The position numbers and the translations under genes were made by a program. DNA of 64,000 nucleotides from Planctomycetota bacterium (GTDB lineage: Bacteria; Planctomycetota; UBA8108; UBA1146). The DNA is taken from the NCBI GenBank assembly GCA_016776905.1, contig JADHSM010000008.1:62001-126000 (forward strand), written 5' to 3'. Below are positions 9,850 through 20,005 of the stretch, piece after piece. Positions within the stretch are counted from its first letter, which is position 1. Each line of letters begins with the position of its first letter. Under the pieces are notes generated by a model. The model was not told the origin of the DNA, made no database searches, and was given only the letters and a program-made list of their open reading frames with translations.

Positions 9850-10370
9850 TCAACAGCTTCAAGAAGGTTATCTACATGACCATCGATTTCGAGGCCGGCC
9901 GGCAAAGGAGAAAGACCTCTTCCAGTCTTTACCCTGAGTCGTTTCAATCCAAGGGTCGCAGCAGCCTGCATATCCACAATCGAATCTCCCACCATCACGG
10001 ATTCTGAGAGATCGATGCCATGCTCTACTGCCGCATCTTCAAACATACCTGTCCCCGGCTTCCTGCAATCACATCCATCCGTGGGATGGTGGGGACAATA
10101 TCGAACGGAAGAGATCTCCAGACCCCATTCCTTACAACTTTGTATCAGATTTTCATGAATGCGATTTACAACCTCGTGAGTGGTCCAGCCCCTCCCGATC
10201 GCCGATTGGTTCGTCACCACGATGACAGGGAGATTCAACCGCCCTAGCCGAGCCATGGCTTCTGAAGTGAAATCGTAATACAGGAACTGGTCCGGATCTC
10301 TCACAGCTTCGAGAACAAACTCGTTGATGACACCATCTCGATCGAGAAATACAGCCTCACCAGAGCTCAA
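9810..10370 (-). CDS. gmhB: D-glycero-beta-D-manno-heptose-1,7-bisphosphate 7-phosphatase (HAD)
   Basis: VFLDRDGVINE, VVTNQSAIGRGW, YCPHHPTDGCDCRKPGTGM, VMVGDSIVDMQAAATLG. Confidence 0.9.
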   Translation of the reverse strand: MSSGEAVFLDRDGVINEFVLEAVRDPDQFLYYDFTSEAMARLGRLNLPVIVVTNQSAIGRGWTTHEVVNRIHENLIQSCKEWGLEISSVRYCPHHPTDGCDCRKPGTGMFEDAAVEHGIDLSESVMVGDSIVDMQAAATLGLKRLRVKTGRGLSPLPAGLEIDGHVDNLLEAVEWIESWIQNKKNQ

Positions 10371-11023
10371 CTATCAGCCCTTCCCGAAACATTCATTCCC
10401 AATTGCGAACGAACCAACGATCGAAACCCATCGATTATCATATGCGTCATGATCATATGTGCATCTTGTGCTGGCTGCATTTCATGGATTTCAACATGGA
10501 GAGGATGATCCACCATTTTCCGAAGAGCTCCTCCCGCGAATCCCGTCATCGCTGCAGTCTGACATCCCAGACTTGAAGCCAACTTCATCGCAGCAACGAG
10601 ATTAGCCGAATTTCCAGATCCACTCATCGTCAGTACGAGATCATTCGGTCGCGCCCATTGTTGAACTTGTTCTGAAAATACCGCGTCAAAACCGATATCA
10701 TTTCCCAGAGCGGTAATCGTCGAAGGACTGTCGTTAAGGGAGAGAACTTTGAGTCGACGCGGATGTTCGAAGGGAATCGCAAAGGTAGCAAGGTCTTCAG
10801 CCAAGTGTGAAGCCGTCGCCGCGCTCCCCCCGTTTCCAAAAACGAGTAACTGACGATCTTCTTGCCAGGCCTTGAAGATTTCCAGTGTCCAACGGGTCAC
10901 GCTTTCCACGTCAATCACAGAAATTGCGTTCTGGCTGCGCTGTCGGTATTCCTCCAGCGAGCTTCTCAGATCTGCAAATCCGGACTCAGAATCGTCTCCA
11001 GTACCATGATTCTTCGATGTCAT
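10367..11023 (-). CDS. gmhA: Phosphoheptose isomerase (SIS domain)
   Basis: FGNGGSAATASHLAEDL, LTMSGSGNSANLVAAMKLA, DAHMIMTHMIIDG; overlaps gmhB by 4 nt. Confidence 0.88.
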   Translation of the reverse strand: MTSKNHGTGDDSESGFADLRSSLEEYRQRSQNAISVIDVESVTRWTLEIFKAWQEDRQLLVFGNGGSAATASHLAEDLATFAIPFEHPRRLKVLSLNDSPSTITALGNDIGFDAVFSEQVQQWARPNDLVLTMSGSGNSANLVAAMKLASSLGCQTAAMTGFAGGALRKMVDHPLHVEIHEMQPAQDAHMIMTHMIIDGFRSLVRSQLGMNVSGRADS

Positions 11024-11235
11024 TCTTACCTCCTGACAGCATCAGGATACATCTCCACGCCCTCGGGGGTAGGATCTTGCCCGTGGATCACGTTATCCTG
11101 TTTCAGTCGTGATACGATTCCACCCCCGATAAGATCCCTACTCCGGGATCTAGGAATCTCGGAGGCCGAGGAGCTCAAAAGCCGAGTATCTCAAAAGCTC
11201 AATGTTACAGAGAGCCCAGTGAGGGAGACGATACG

Positions 11236-12276
11236 ATGCTATGCCTGACAACCCGAATGGCCCCGGCTGCACCCTCTACCCCAGAGGAACGGTTGAAATC
11301 TGTCCTCGAAGTGGAAATACCCGGCATCATTCTGGGCCCTGAAGTGCCCCGAAGTGATTGGGCAGCGATGATTCAGGAGATTCGTGGGGCTCAATATTTT
11401 GTTCCTGCGATTTTCGCCCCCTCCCTCGAAAATTCAGGGAAAAATGGCGCGAAGAGGTCCTCCCCTTCACTGGATGCCGAGGATTCAACAGAGGCTCAAT
11501 TTGCCAGAGATCAGGTCCTCGACTCTTTGCTGCGGGCAGAGGATTTATCGATTCCCTCCATGATCCTCACGCCTCCCCGATTGGCTCCTCAGGGGCCCCT
11601 ATCCAAATTGCACCAACGACACATGGAATGGGCCCATCAGCGAAATCAGCTCCACGCAGACCTCTCGTCATTCCCCTCTAGGGAGGACCCTCAAAGACTC
11701 CCTTTCGAAAGAGAACTCATTCGTCTTCAAGCCGAATACGTGAGATTCGTTGAAAACTGGCGCAAGCAAATCCCGCCCGTCTCAAGGAGGAGAAATGCCC
11801 TCCTCAGAAACTTAGACAAAATCCTAGATGAAGCAGATCGGAGACAGGTCTCCATTTCGCTCAGAGAAGGAATGGATCCCGAGACTCCTTGCGAGCGTCA
11901 TCGACTGGAAGAAATATTCTCTATTTTTGATGGAGCACCCCTTTCGATGATTCTTGACCCGGTTGCCGCCTGGCTCAATATGGACATGCAAGGGTTCAAC
12001 GAAGTTCCTGCATTCACTCTTGCGCAAGAGTGCCATGGGATTGTTTTGTCGGACCTGGACGAATTACACCGAGAAATCTTGATCGGCGAAAAGGGTCTCC
12101 ACCTCTGGGAGCAATATCACTCTGAGGAAGCCCCACTGTCTCTTCCTCTCCACATCTTAGACCCACACGAAGGGACGCTGACCGCAGAGTTGCGTCATTG
12201 CAGAGAGAGGTGCAGAGAATTGGGCTTGGACGGATTACCGCCTCCGAAACCCGGAGAGCCGTTTAAGATATTTTGA
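11236..12276 (+). CDS. Hypothetical protein
   Basis: Long ORF with coding-like composition; no family recognised. Confidence 0.55.
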   Translation: MLCLTTRMAPAAPSTPEERLKSVLEVEIPGIILGPEVPRSDWAAMIQEIRGAQYFVPAIFAPSLENSGKNGAKRSSPSLDAEDSTEAQFARDQVLDSLLRAEDLSIPSMILTPPRLAPQGPLSKLHQRHMEWAHQRNQLHADLSSFPSREDPQRLPFERELIRLQAEYVRFVENWRKQIPPVSRRRNALLRNLDKILDEADRRQVSISLREGMDPETPCERHRLEEIFSIFDGAPLSMILDPVAAWLNMDMQGFNEVPAFTLAQECHGIVLSDLDELHREILIGEKGLHLWEQYHSEEAPLSLPLHILDPHEGTLTAELRHCRERCRELGLDGLPPPKPGEPFKIF

Positions 12277-12351
12277 GAAGAGCGTTTGGAGATCTCAACT
12301 CTCACAAATCAGGACCTCCCCGTGAAGACGGAGGAGGGTTGTATTTGTAAG

Positions 12352-12413
12352 AGAAGAAAAAAAGAGACCCAACCCAGAAGGGGGAAATTAGGGGAATGTT
12401 CCGGGCCGGGTCT
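12352..12413 (-). terminator. Candidate Rho-independent terminator for the ORF 12414..12836
   Basis: Minus strand: AGACCCGGCCCGG...CTGGGTTGGGTCT followed by CTTTTTTTCTTCTC, immediately after the stop codon. Confidence 0.7.
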
Positions 12414-12836
12414 TCAGGAACGAGTTATAGGTCGTGTCTGATCGATCCCAGCACCCACGCGGTGCAAAGAGGAAGAAGATAATGAATCTTCGGAAAGGCT
12501 CATGTCACCATGAATCACTTTCACCGAATCACCTTCATCGTCAGACGCGAAGTCAGGTTTGGAGTGTTTCTCGGGAAACAGGAACTTGACCCATCCGTTA
12601 ACCCGTGATTTGGCTCCGTGCCAACCTCTCGACTCCCTGCGATTGTCTACAGGTTCTCCACTATATTCCAGTGAAATTTTTGACTTTCTGTCAACACCGA
12701 TGATACGTTGCTCCTTCGCTCCCGGGACCCTATCCTGCCTTATAGTGTCATTCTGGGCAGTTTCGTGCAGAAATAGGCCGTCAACCTCGATCACCTTGTC
12801 TGGAGTCTTCTTTTGCTCATATCCATGGAAATCCAA
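12414..12836 (-). CDS. Small hypothetical protein
   Basis: 140-aa ORF followed directly by a terminator-like hairpin; no family recognised. Its 5' end overlaps the divergent aminotransferase. Confidence 0.4.
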   Translation of the reverse strand: MDFHGYEQKKTPDKVIEVDGLFLHETAQNDTIRQDRVPGAKEQRIIGVDRKSKISLEYSGEPVDNRRESRGWHGAKSRVNGWVKFLFPEKHSKPDFASDDEGDSVKVIHGDMSLSEDSLSSSSLHRVGAGIDQTRPITRS

Positions 12837-14009
12837 GAATCGCTGAAAAAGTCCTCCTGGATTCGACAGATGTTCGAGGAAGGAAACAGACTCAAAGCCG
12901 AGTTCGGCACAGAGGCTGTCTTTGATTTTTCCTTAGGAAACCCGCATCTCCCACCTCCCCAGGGTTTCACCGATCGTTTGCGAGAGATCGCGAACGGATC
13001 ACAGGATTCGATCCATCAATACATGCCCAATGCCGGCTGGCCGGAAGTTCGTGAAAAAATAGCTCATGATCTTCATCGCAGGGATGGACTCCCCTGGAGC
13101 GGCTCGGACGTCATCATGACTGTGGGTGCTGGCGGAGCACTCAACATCTTTCTCAAAGCGGTTCTCAACCCCGGTGACGAAGTCGTCGTTCTCAGCCCCT
13201 ACTTCGTCGAATACTTGTTCTACATCAAAAATCACGGCGGCAACCTTGTTGATTGCCCGACTCGTGAGGATTTTTCACCGGACCCAGAGGCTCTGCTCGC
13301 CTGTATCACTGAAAAAACAAAAGCGGTCATCATCAATAGTCCCAATAATCCAACGGGACGCGTCTATACCGCAGAGGAACTGTCGATTTTCACAGATGCT
13401 CTGGAAGAGGCTTCCCGAAAAGTGGGACATCCCATATTCCTTGTGACCGACGAACCTTACAAAAAAGTGACGTACGATGGAGTGATATGCCCTGAGGTTC
13501 AGTCCCACTACTCTCATACCGTCGTCATCACCTCACATTCAAAAGATTTGGGCCTAGCTGGGGATCGTATCGGTTACATGGCAGTCTCTCCAAATATCGA
13601 GGACCGATTGGAATTGGTCGCAGGAGCAACCTTTGCCAACAGAACTCTCGGATTTGTGAATGCGCCCAGCCTTCTTCAACTGGCTGTGGCAGATTGCCAA
13701 GAACTCACCGTCGACTGTTCAGAGTATCAAGAGAACCGTCGACTCCTCATGGCTCAGTTCGATGAAATAGGACTCGAATACGTCAGACCAGATGGGGCTT
13801 TCTTTCTCTTTCCAAAAACTCCAGAAGCGGATGACGTCGCATTTGTAAAAGAAGCCCAGAAAGAAAAGATACTCGTCGTACCCGGAAGTGGTTTTGGCCG
13901 CAGCGGACACTTCCGTCTTTCCTATGCTGTTCCAGAAAAGCAGGTCAGAAATTCTCTCCCCGCTTGGGAACGCCTGATGGACCGAGTCAATTCCAACAGT
14001 TCTAACTGA
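12825..14009 (+). CDS. Pyridoxal-phosphate aminotransferase, class I/II
   Basis: DFSLGNPHLPPP, VGAGGALNIFLKAVLNPGDEVVVLSPYFVEY, NSPNNPTGRVY, TSHSKDLGLAGDRIGY. Confidence 0.9.
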   Translation: MEIQESLKKSSWIRQMFEEGNRLKAEFGTEAVFDFSLGNPHLPPPQGFTDRLREIANGSQDSIHQYMPNAGWPEVREKIAHDLHRRDGLPWSGSDVIMTVGAGGALNIFLKAVLNPGDEVVVLSPYFVEYLFYIKNHGGNLVDCPTREDFSPDPEALLACITEKTKAVIINSPNNPTGRVYTAEELSIFTDALEEASRKVGHPIFLVTDEPYKKVTYDGVICPEVQSHYSHTVVITSHSKDLGLAGDRIGYMAVSPNIEDRLELVAGATFANRTLGFVNAPSLLQLAVADCQELTVDCSEYQENRRLLMAQFDEIGLEYVRPDGAFFLFPKTPEADDVAFVKEAQKEKILVVPGSGFGRSGHFRLSYAVPEKQVRNSLPAWERLMDRVNSNSSN

Positions 14010-14023
14010 GAGAGATCGACACG

Positions 14024-15340
14024 ATGAGTATCCACTGGACACCCGATCGGGACCAAGGAAGCGAAAGTACACTCCAAGCCATCTCAAGATTTTTGTCGAC
14101 TCCTCCGGGATTCGTCAATTTTTTGCCCGGAGATCAAGAACTGGCCCAAATTGAAGACGTCGCCAATTCGATACCCTCCGATCACGAGATTCTTCTTCTT
14201 GGAATCGGAGGATCCGCGCTAGGTTCTCTCGCACTCGTCGATGCCCTGTGCCCAGAAGCGGGACACAGACTGACGGTCATCGACAACATAGACCCCGACT
14301 CTCTTTCACGATTGCTCGAATCTGTAGATCTGACAGCGACCACGATTTTGGTCATCTCCAAATCGGGAGGAACCGCAGAGACTTCATCTCAACTTCTCTG
14401 GATCATCGAAAAATTGCGTCAAAGAGGCATCGATCCCGACGCTTCGATAGTTGCCATCACCGATCCAGAGAAAGGGACTCTCCGATCGATCGCCCAACAA
14501 CGAGGCTGGCGATCTCTCCCTGTTCCGCCCGAGGTAGGAGGACGCTTCTCCGTATTGACGGCAGTGGGGCTTCTACCCGCAGCTCTCACCGGCATCGATA
14601 TTCATGCTCTCGTTGCAGGAGCACGTTCCGCTCTCTCAGATCTCTCATCAGCGACGGCAGATCATGCCTTAGTACGCTGGATCAGTAGTTGGGAAGAGCA
14701 CCATGAACTGCGGACGATGGTCGTCCATTTCGCATACAGAGATCGCCTCGTCACTCTGGGAGACTGGTTTGCACAACTCTGGGCAGAAAGCCTCGGGAAA
14801 AAGCATGATCTTTCGGGCCGAGAAGTCTATCGCGGCTCCACGCCCCTCGTCGCTCGCGGAGTCACAGATCAACACTCCTTGGTGCAACTTTTTGTCGAAG
14901 GCCCTGATGACAAACAATTTTTATTCCTCGATGCCCATCTCAATGAATCGGATTTGGAAATATCGAAGGAAACTGCGCAATTGCATCCCGATTTGGAATA
15001 CTTGGGTAATAAGTCCCTTGGAGAATTGAGGCGAGCCGAACTGGAAGGAACCATCGCGGCGCTGCAATCCGCAGGGAGACCCGTTTCCCGTGTCCTTCTC
15101 GATACCATCGATGAATCTCATATCGGTGCATGGATGATGCTGATGGAGATCGCTACAGTTCTCGCCGCAGAAATTCTAAACGTCGACCCCTTTGATCAAC
15201 CCGGAGTTGAGGGAGGCAAGGCTGTTGCATTTGCACGTATGGGGAAACCAGGCTGGTCAGAAAAAGGGCGACGGATCGAAGCGGGGGCTCAGGAGTTAAA
15301 ACCTTCTCCCCCTATCCCTGTTTCAAAAAATAACGATTAG
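14024..15340 (+). CDS. pgi: Glucose-6-phosphate isomerase
   Basis: LLGIGGSALGSLALVDAL, ISKSGGTAETSSQLLW, GGRFSVLTAVGLLPAALTGID, QLWAESLGKK, QPGVEGGKAVAFA. Confidence 0.93.
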   Translation: MSIHWTPDRDQGSESTLQAISRFLSTPPGFVNFLPGDQELAQIEDVANSIPSDHEILLLGIGGSALGSLALVDALCPEAGHRLTVIDNIDPDSLSRLLESVDLTATTILVISKSGGTAETSSQLLWIIEKLRQRGIDPDASIVAITDPEKGTLRSIAQQRGWRSLPVPPEVGGRFSVLTAVGLLPAALTGIDIHALVAGARSALSDLSSATADHALVRWISSWEEHHELRTMVVHFAYRDRLVTLGDWFAQLWAESLGKKHDLSGREVYRGSTPLVARGVTDQHSLVQLFVEGPDDKQFLFLDAHLNESDLEISKETAQLHPDLEYLGNKSLGELRRAELEGTIAALQSAGRPVSRVLLDTIDESHIGAWMMLMEIATVLAAEILNVDPFDQPGVEGGKAVAFARMGKPGWSEKGRRIEAGAQELKPSPPIPVSKNND

Positions 15341-15825
15341 TTTTTTGTGGCACGTACACTTCTCAAGCGTGCCTGCCACTCGCTGGAGCTGATCAATCCC
15401 TTGTCCTGCAATAATGAGACTAATGCCTTCTGTGCAAGAATCAGTTCTTCCAGAGTCGCATCATGACTCTGCGAGTGGACTGTCGACGGAGTTTCCACAC
15501 GTTGAGCACGGGTTGTAGGAGAAGAAACAGAAGCCTTTTTACTTCGGGGAGAGACCTCTCCCTCCTTGGCCACATCTCCGGAAAAAAACTCGAGCGGCAA
15601 GGAGAAACGATCTGCGATCCTTCTCACGAGGGCATGACTCGCATGGCATTGACCATCAAGAACATCCTGAATCGTCCCAGGTAGGACCCCGATACCTCTA
15701 GCGAGACCTGGAACAGTCTCATGATGTGTATCGATCAGAAATCTGATTTTGCGAACCGCAGAGTCCTGATCGACTGAGAGATCTCTGTCGCCAGTGTCCT
15801 GCTGAGTTCCGGTCTTATTCTTCAA
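15337..15825 (-). CDS. Hypothetical protein with possible XRE-like HTH
   Basis: HHETVPGLARGIGVLPGTIQDVLDGQCHASHALVRRIADRFSLPLEFF resembles a Cro/C1 HTH. Confidence 0.5.
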   Translation of the reverse strand: MKNKTGTQQDTGDRDLSVDQDSAVRKIRFLIDTHHETVPGLARGIGVLPGTIQDVLDGQCHASHALVRRIADRFSLPLEFFSGDVAKEGEVSPRSKKASVSSPTTRAQRVETPSTVHSQSHDATLEELILAQKALVSLLQDKGLISSSEWQARLRSVRATKN

Positions 15826-15906
15826 GGAGTCTCCGATCTTGAGTGGGTTTTTCCCTTTCCCAACTATCGGCAGACTCCGGAGAACTCTTCAGTCAATTTC
15901 CAGAAT

Positions 15907-18531
15907 TTATCGCGCAAACAGTAAAAGAGCATTTAAGAACACTTCTGAGGTCTGTCTCCAAAAGGATCGAAAGAGAGGATCCCCAGCGAATAGAATCACC
16001 TGGCCCCTCCCGCTCGATTCAGCCACCAACCAGACTCCACCGCTCAATTGGGTCTGATTTTCATCTGAGATAAAACCACTCACGACCGGAGATGTGCCGG
16101 GAAGAACTCCCACATCGGATCCGTCTCCCTCCAGTTTGAAAATTCTTGTACTGGAGATCATGCCGTGAATCTTCTCAGGCATTCCGAAGGAGAGCGGGTG
16201 CTCTGTATCCAAATCAATACTGACGATGTTTCCCGGGACTTGTTGCTGACGACGCTCTTCACGAATTTCAGATCGACTTCTACGCTTCGGTTCTTTTTCT
16301 TTGGGATTCCGCTGAGTTTCTTTGGTCGCACGCGAAATCAAACCGTCTTTGCCGCCGATGCGAAATGCACTACTTCCCAATGCAATACACACCCCACCAC
16401 TTCGTACCCAACTTTTGACACTCGAGAGAGTCTCCTCACCCATCGCGGAAGAGCCCATGCCTCCCGGAATAACGAGAACATCAAAATCGTCGAGGCTTCT
16501 TCTCAATCCAGAAGCGGATATGGCGGTGAAAGGAATCCCCATCTCCTGCTCAAGAAAGCTCCAAACTGCGCCATAGGAGCCACTCGATACCGCATCGGGT
16601 CCCAACACTGCGATCTTTGCGTGGGCGAGCTCAGGGAACTGATCAGAGCCCAAATCAGGGCCTATATCCGTCCAACCACTAGAAGTCCCACGAAAGAGGG
16701 TTCCCGTTGCCTGAGCGGTCTTCAAAACGGCTTCGTGAGTCTCTTCGCCATCGACTCTGACGATCAAGGTTCCAGCAGGATATGACTCCCCCTGAATTTC
16801 GATGGGTTGGGTGACGAGGTCTACAGATTCGCCCGCCTCCTGTAGAGCCCTCAATGCTTTGGCTGAAGGTAATCCTGTCCAACGGTGAAGGTAAGCAAGG
16901 CGACCTCTTTCTTCGACACGTCCTGCTTCAGGATTCCCCCCTGAGAAAGGAATGAGAATGGTATTTACAGGATTGGGAGCGACCAAAGTCTCGACTCCAT
17001 AAGTCAATGGCAAAGACCATGCTGCCACATCATAAAAATACGCGTCAGCGGCTTCGGCATGATTCTCCAGCAGTGTTTTCGCAAGACGCCCCTGTGCTTG
17101 ATCCAGAGGAACAAAAACGGTTCCAGGAGGCAGTTTTCTGACAGGGAGCATTTCTCCAGAGTGCGACTTCAATCCTTCGGCGACAGTTTCGTCCATGTTC
17201 TGTAACAATTCGATGCCCTGTCGCTGAAGAAGATCAATCAGGGCTAGGCGTCTATGATCGTCTTCGCTTGGAGGCAGAACGTACTGACTCACATCTCCGT
17301 TGCGACCTGCGAAAATTGTTTGCTCTCGGAATAAGAAGAACTCTTCTTGAAGTTTCTTTCGATGGTCTGCGGCGCATTCTACGGTCGCTAATCCTGCGAC
17401 GTGATGGTGGTGCAATCTATCGCCCAGAGTCAGGAGGTCGCCGTCGCTTCGTCGATAAACAAGCCCTGCTCTGCCGCCTCCTGCTTGCTCATAGGTCATA
17501 CCGATGGAGCCGTTCAGTGAAGGCCAAGAGTCACCGTATGCCGGATAGAACAAATCGAATTGCTCACCCGTATAGTATTTCCAGCCAAATCTATCAAAGG
17601 CCTCTGCATTACTTTTTCCAAATGTCGTCGACCAGTCCACTCTCTCCCTGGGAATGTTTCCATTGATCGGTTCTTCTGGCGGGAAGAAAAAGTAGGAAGA
17701 GCTCGGGGACATCTCATGGAAATCCACATGAACCAGTGGCTGCCAACGCAGGTACTCTCGGATGCGCTGACGTGTTTCAATCTGGCTCTGCCATGCCCAA
17801 TCTCTATTCAAATCAAAATAGTAATGGTTTGTTCTTCCAGAGGGCGAGGGAGGTGAATGCTCACGAGCAGCGGGGTCAGGATTTGGAGGATTCGACTGTA
17901 CCGAGTGGTACCACTGCAAATACCTCTCTCTTCCATCGGGATTCAGCAATGGATCAAGAATGACCAAAGTGTTTTCACGAATCCCCTCCATACGTTCTCC
18001 GCTGCCATCGGCTAATTGATGCAAGGTGGCCAATGCCGCTTCTGTGGGCGAAGACTCGTCTCCATGAACATTATATGAGAGCCAAACGATCGCGGGCAAT
18101 TCCTTCAAGACACCCTCAAGATTTTGATCCACTGACCTCTCCATTTTGATGGGGTCAGCCAATAACATTTGAGACTCTCGAATTTCTTCCAAGCGGGAAA
18201 TATTGTCCGCGGAAGAAATCATCAGGAGAATCAGCTCCCTACCTTCAGAGGATACTCCGTATTTTTGGACTGAAACCCGAGGGGATTTCTCGGCAATCGC
18301 TTTGCAGTAATCGATCACATCCCGATGTGAAGTAAATCTATCCCCGAGAGGAATACCAAAGAACTCTCCAGCAGTCGGTAACTTTCCTTCATAGGAATCA
18401 TCAGACTGGTAAGAAAAATAACCTTTGGTCGTCGGCGATTTATCCTGGGCCTCTGCGAGAGAGAACCCTGAAAAAAGCGGCAATATGCCGACTATCATGA
18501 GTAGAAGATTCACATTTTTTTTGATTTTCAT
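15907..18531 (-). CDS. Peptidase M14-family zinc carboxypeptidase, secreted
   Basis: YNVHGDESSPTEAALATLHQLADG, ILDPLLNPDGRERYLQW, FDLNRDWAWQSQIETRQRI, LVHVDFHEMSP. Start chosen at MKIKKNVNLLLMIVGILPLFSGFSLAEAQ (signal peptide) rather than 18612. Confidence 0.88.
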   Translation of the reverse strand: MKIKKNVNLLLMIVGILPLFSGFSLAEAQDKSPTTKGYFSYQSDDSYEGKLPTAGEFFGIPLGDRFTSHRDVIDYCKAIAEKSPRVSVQKYGVSSEGRELILLMISSADNISRLEEIRESQMLLADPIKMERSVDQNLEGVLKELPAIVWLSYNVHGDESSPTEAALATLHQLADGSGERMEGIRENTLVILDPLLNPDGRERYLQWYHSVQSNPPNPDPAAREHSPPSPSGRTNHYYFDLNRDWAWQSQIETRQRIREYLRWQPLVHVDFHEMSPSSSYFFFPPEEPINGNIPRERVDWSTTFGKSNAEAFDRFGWKYYTGEQFDLFYPAYGDSWPSLNGSIGMTYEQAGGGRAGLVYRRSDGDLLTLGDRLHHHHVAGLATVECAADHRKKLQEEFFLFREQTIFAGRNGDVSQYVLPPSEDDHRRLALIDLLQRQGIELLQNMDETVAEGLKSHSGEMLPVRKLPPGTVFVPLDQAQGRLAKTLLENHAEAADAYFYDVAAWSLPLTYGVETLVAPNPVNTILIPFSGGNPEAGRVEERGRLAYLHRWTGLPSAKALRALQEAGESVDLVTQPIEIQGESYPAGTLIVRVDGEETHEAVLKTAQATGTLFRGTSSGWTDIGPDLGSDQFPELAHAKIAVLGPDAVSSGSYGAVWSFLEQEMGIPFTAISASGLRRSLDDFDVLVIPGGMGSSAMGEETLSSVKSWVRSGGVCIALGSSAFRIGGKDGLISRATKETQRNPKEKEPKRRSRSEIREERRQQQVPGNIVSIDLDTEHPLSFGMPEKIHGMISSTRIFKLEGDGSDVGVLPGTSPVVSGFISDENQTQLSGGVWLVAESSGRGQVILFAGDPLFRSFWRQTSEVFLNALLLFAR

Positions 18532-18620
18532 CTCGACAACTCCCCCATCTTGCAGGAAACATTCGTGTAGATCATCATTCTGCACGGGGATCAGTGATCT
18601 GACCAGTGGCATGAAAAAAA

Positions 18621-19988
18621 ATGAAATGGGCTCTCATTACTCACCTCAATTCGGAGATCAGACCATTAGTCCATCTGGCACTCCCCATCGTCATCACTCA
18701 AGTTGGGCAAATGATGATGGGCATGGTGGATATCTGGATGGTCAGTCGCCTAGGGACCCAATCCCTCGCAGAAGTCGCACTCGGAGACACATGGGCCTTC
18801 GGAACCCTCATTCTCGTCATAGGGCTGATCCAGGGGGTGGACCCTCTCTTCACGCAAGCCCATGGCGCTCAGGATTCGGTCTCACTCGGCAGAACCTTTC
18901 AGCGAGGCATTCTGCTGTGCATTCTTCTCTGCCCTCTCTTGGGGATCGCCTGGGGATACACGGCTGATGCTCTTCGATTTCTGGGACAAAGCGAAGATCT
19001 ACTTTCTGGTGCCTCCTCCTATGTCTCCGCTCAGGTCTTCAGCATTCCCCCTCTTCTCGGGTTTTTCATCCTGAGACAGTACCTTCAATGCCGAGGAGTT
19101 CTGGCTCCTGTGGTATGGACAATCCTGATTTCAAATTTGTTCAACGTAGTCTTCAACGAACTGTTCATTTTTGGTGGGCTAGGGTTTCCCGCTATGGGAA
19201 TAGAGGGCGCAGCACGAGCCACAGGTGCGAGTCGTATCATCATGTTCCTGCTCTTGGTAGCCATCGTGATTTACGGCAAGCATATGAAGAATGGATGGAC
19301 CCCTTGGACACTCCGATCCTTCTCCCCTGTGGCAATGCTGCGACTGATTCGATATGGCCTCCCCGTCATGATTCATTTCGGAGTTGAAGTTTGGACCTTT
19401 CAAGCCGCCACATTGATGGCGGGACGACTGGGTTCGGAATCATTGGGCGCTCATATTCTTGTCTTAAAAATAATCAGTTTCACATTCATGTTTCCTTGGG
19501 GACTCAGTGGAGCCGCCACGACTCGGGTCGGAAATCTGCTCGGCGCCGGAAAGATTCCCGCAGCGATCAACTCCGCGAAGATGTCTCTAGTCCTGGCTTT
19601 TCTAACGATGCTCGTCATGGGGATATTGTTGAAACTGTTTGGAGCTGAAGTCACACGCTTGTTTTCGAAGGACACTGCAGTATTAGCGCTGGCCACGGGA
19701 CTTCTCCCCATCGCGGCAGGCTTCCAAGTATTTGACGGTATTCAGGCGGTGTCTGCTGGGATACTGAGGGGGGCTGGATTAACGGTGCCGGCAGCCCTCA
19801 TGAGCCTGATCGGATTCCCCATGGTGACGATTCCATTGGCCTATTATTTGGCCTTTGAAATGGAATGGGGTCTGAAAGGAATCTGGTGGGCGTTCCTGAT
19901 AGGTCTGTTCATCATGGCGACCCTACTCACTCTTTGGGTCAGATTTTCAGCAAGAAGTTGGAAACCTATAGAACGACAAATCGGATAG
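18621..19988 (+). CDS. MATE-family multidrug efflux transporter
   Basis: About 12 hydrophobic segments; LALPIVITQVGQMMMGMVDIWMVSRLGTQSLAEVALG, GLIQGVDPLFTQAHGA. Confidence 0.93.
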   Translation: MKWALITHLNSEIRPLVHLALPIVITQVGQMMMGMVDIWMVSRLGTQSLAEVALGDTWAFGTLILVIGLIQGVDPLFTQAHGAQDSVSLGRTFQRGILLCILLCPLLGIAWGYTADALRFLGQSEDLLSGASSYVSAQVFSIPPLLGFFILRQYLQCRGVLAPVVWTILISNLFNVVFNELFIFGGLGFPAMGIEGAARATGASRIIMFLLLVAIVIYGKHMKNGWTPWTLRSFSPVAMLRLIRYGLPVMIHFGVEVWTFQAATLMAGRLGSESLGAHILVLKIISFTFMFPWGLSGAATTRVGNLLGAGKIPAAINSAKMSLVLAFLTMLVMGILLKLFGAEVTRLFSKDTAVLALATGLLPIAAGFQVFDGIQAVSAGILRGAGLTVPAALMSLIGFPMVTIPLAYYLAFEMEWGLKGIWWAFLIGLFIMATLLTLWVRFSARSWKPIERQIG

Positions 19989-20005
19989 CAAACGTCTCAT
20001 CGAGA

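Noticed and set aside
16165-16785. 206-aa plus-strand ORF
   Set aside because: Antisense to the M14 peptidase; no family-like motifs.
18531-18621. Two divergent genes starting 8 nt apart
   Set aside because: The M14 ORF's first 27 codons precede a clear signal-peptide start at 18531, leaving a normal divergent promoter gap.
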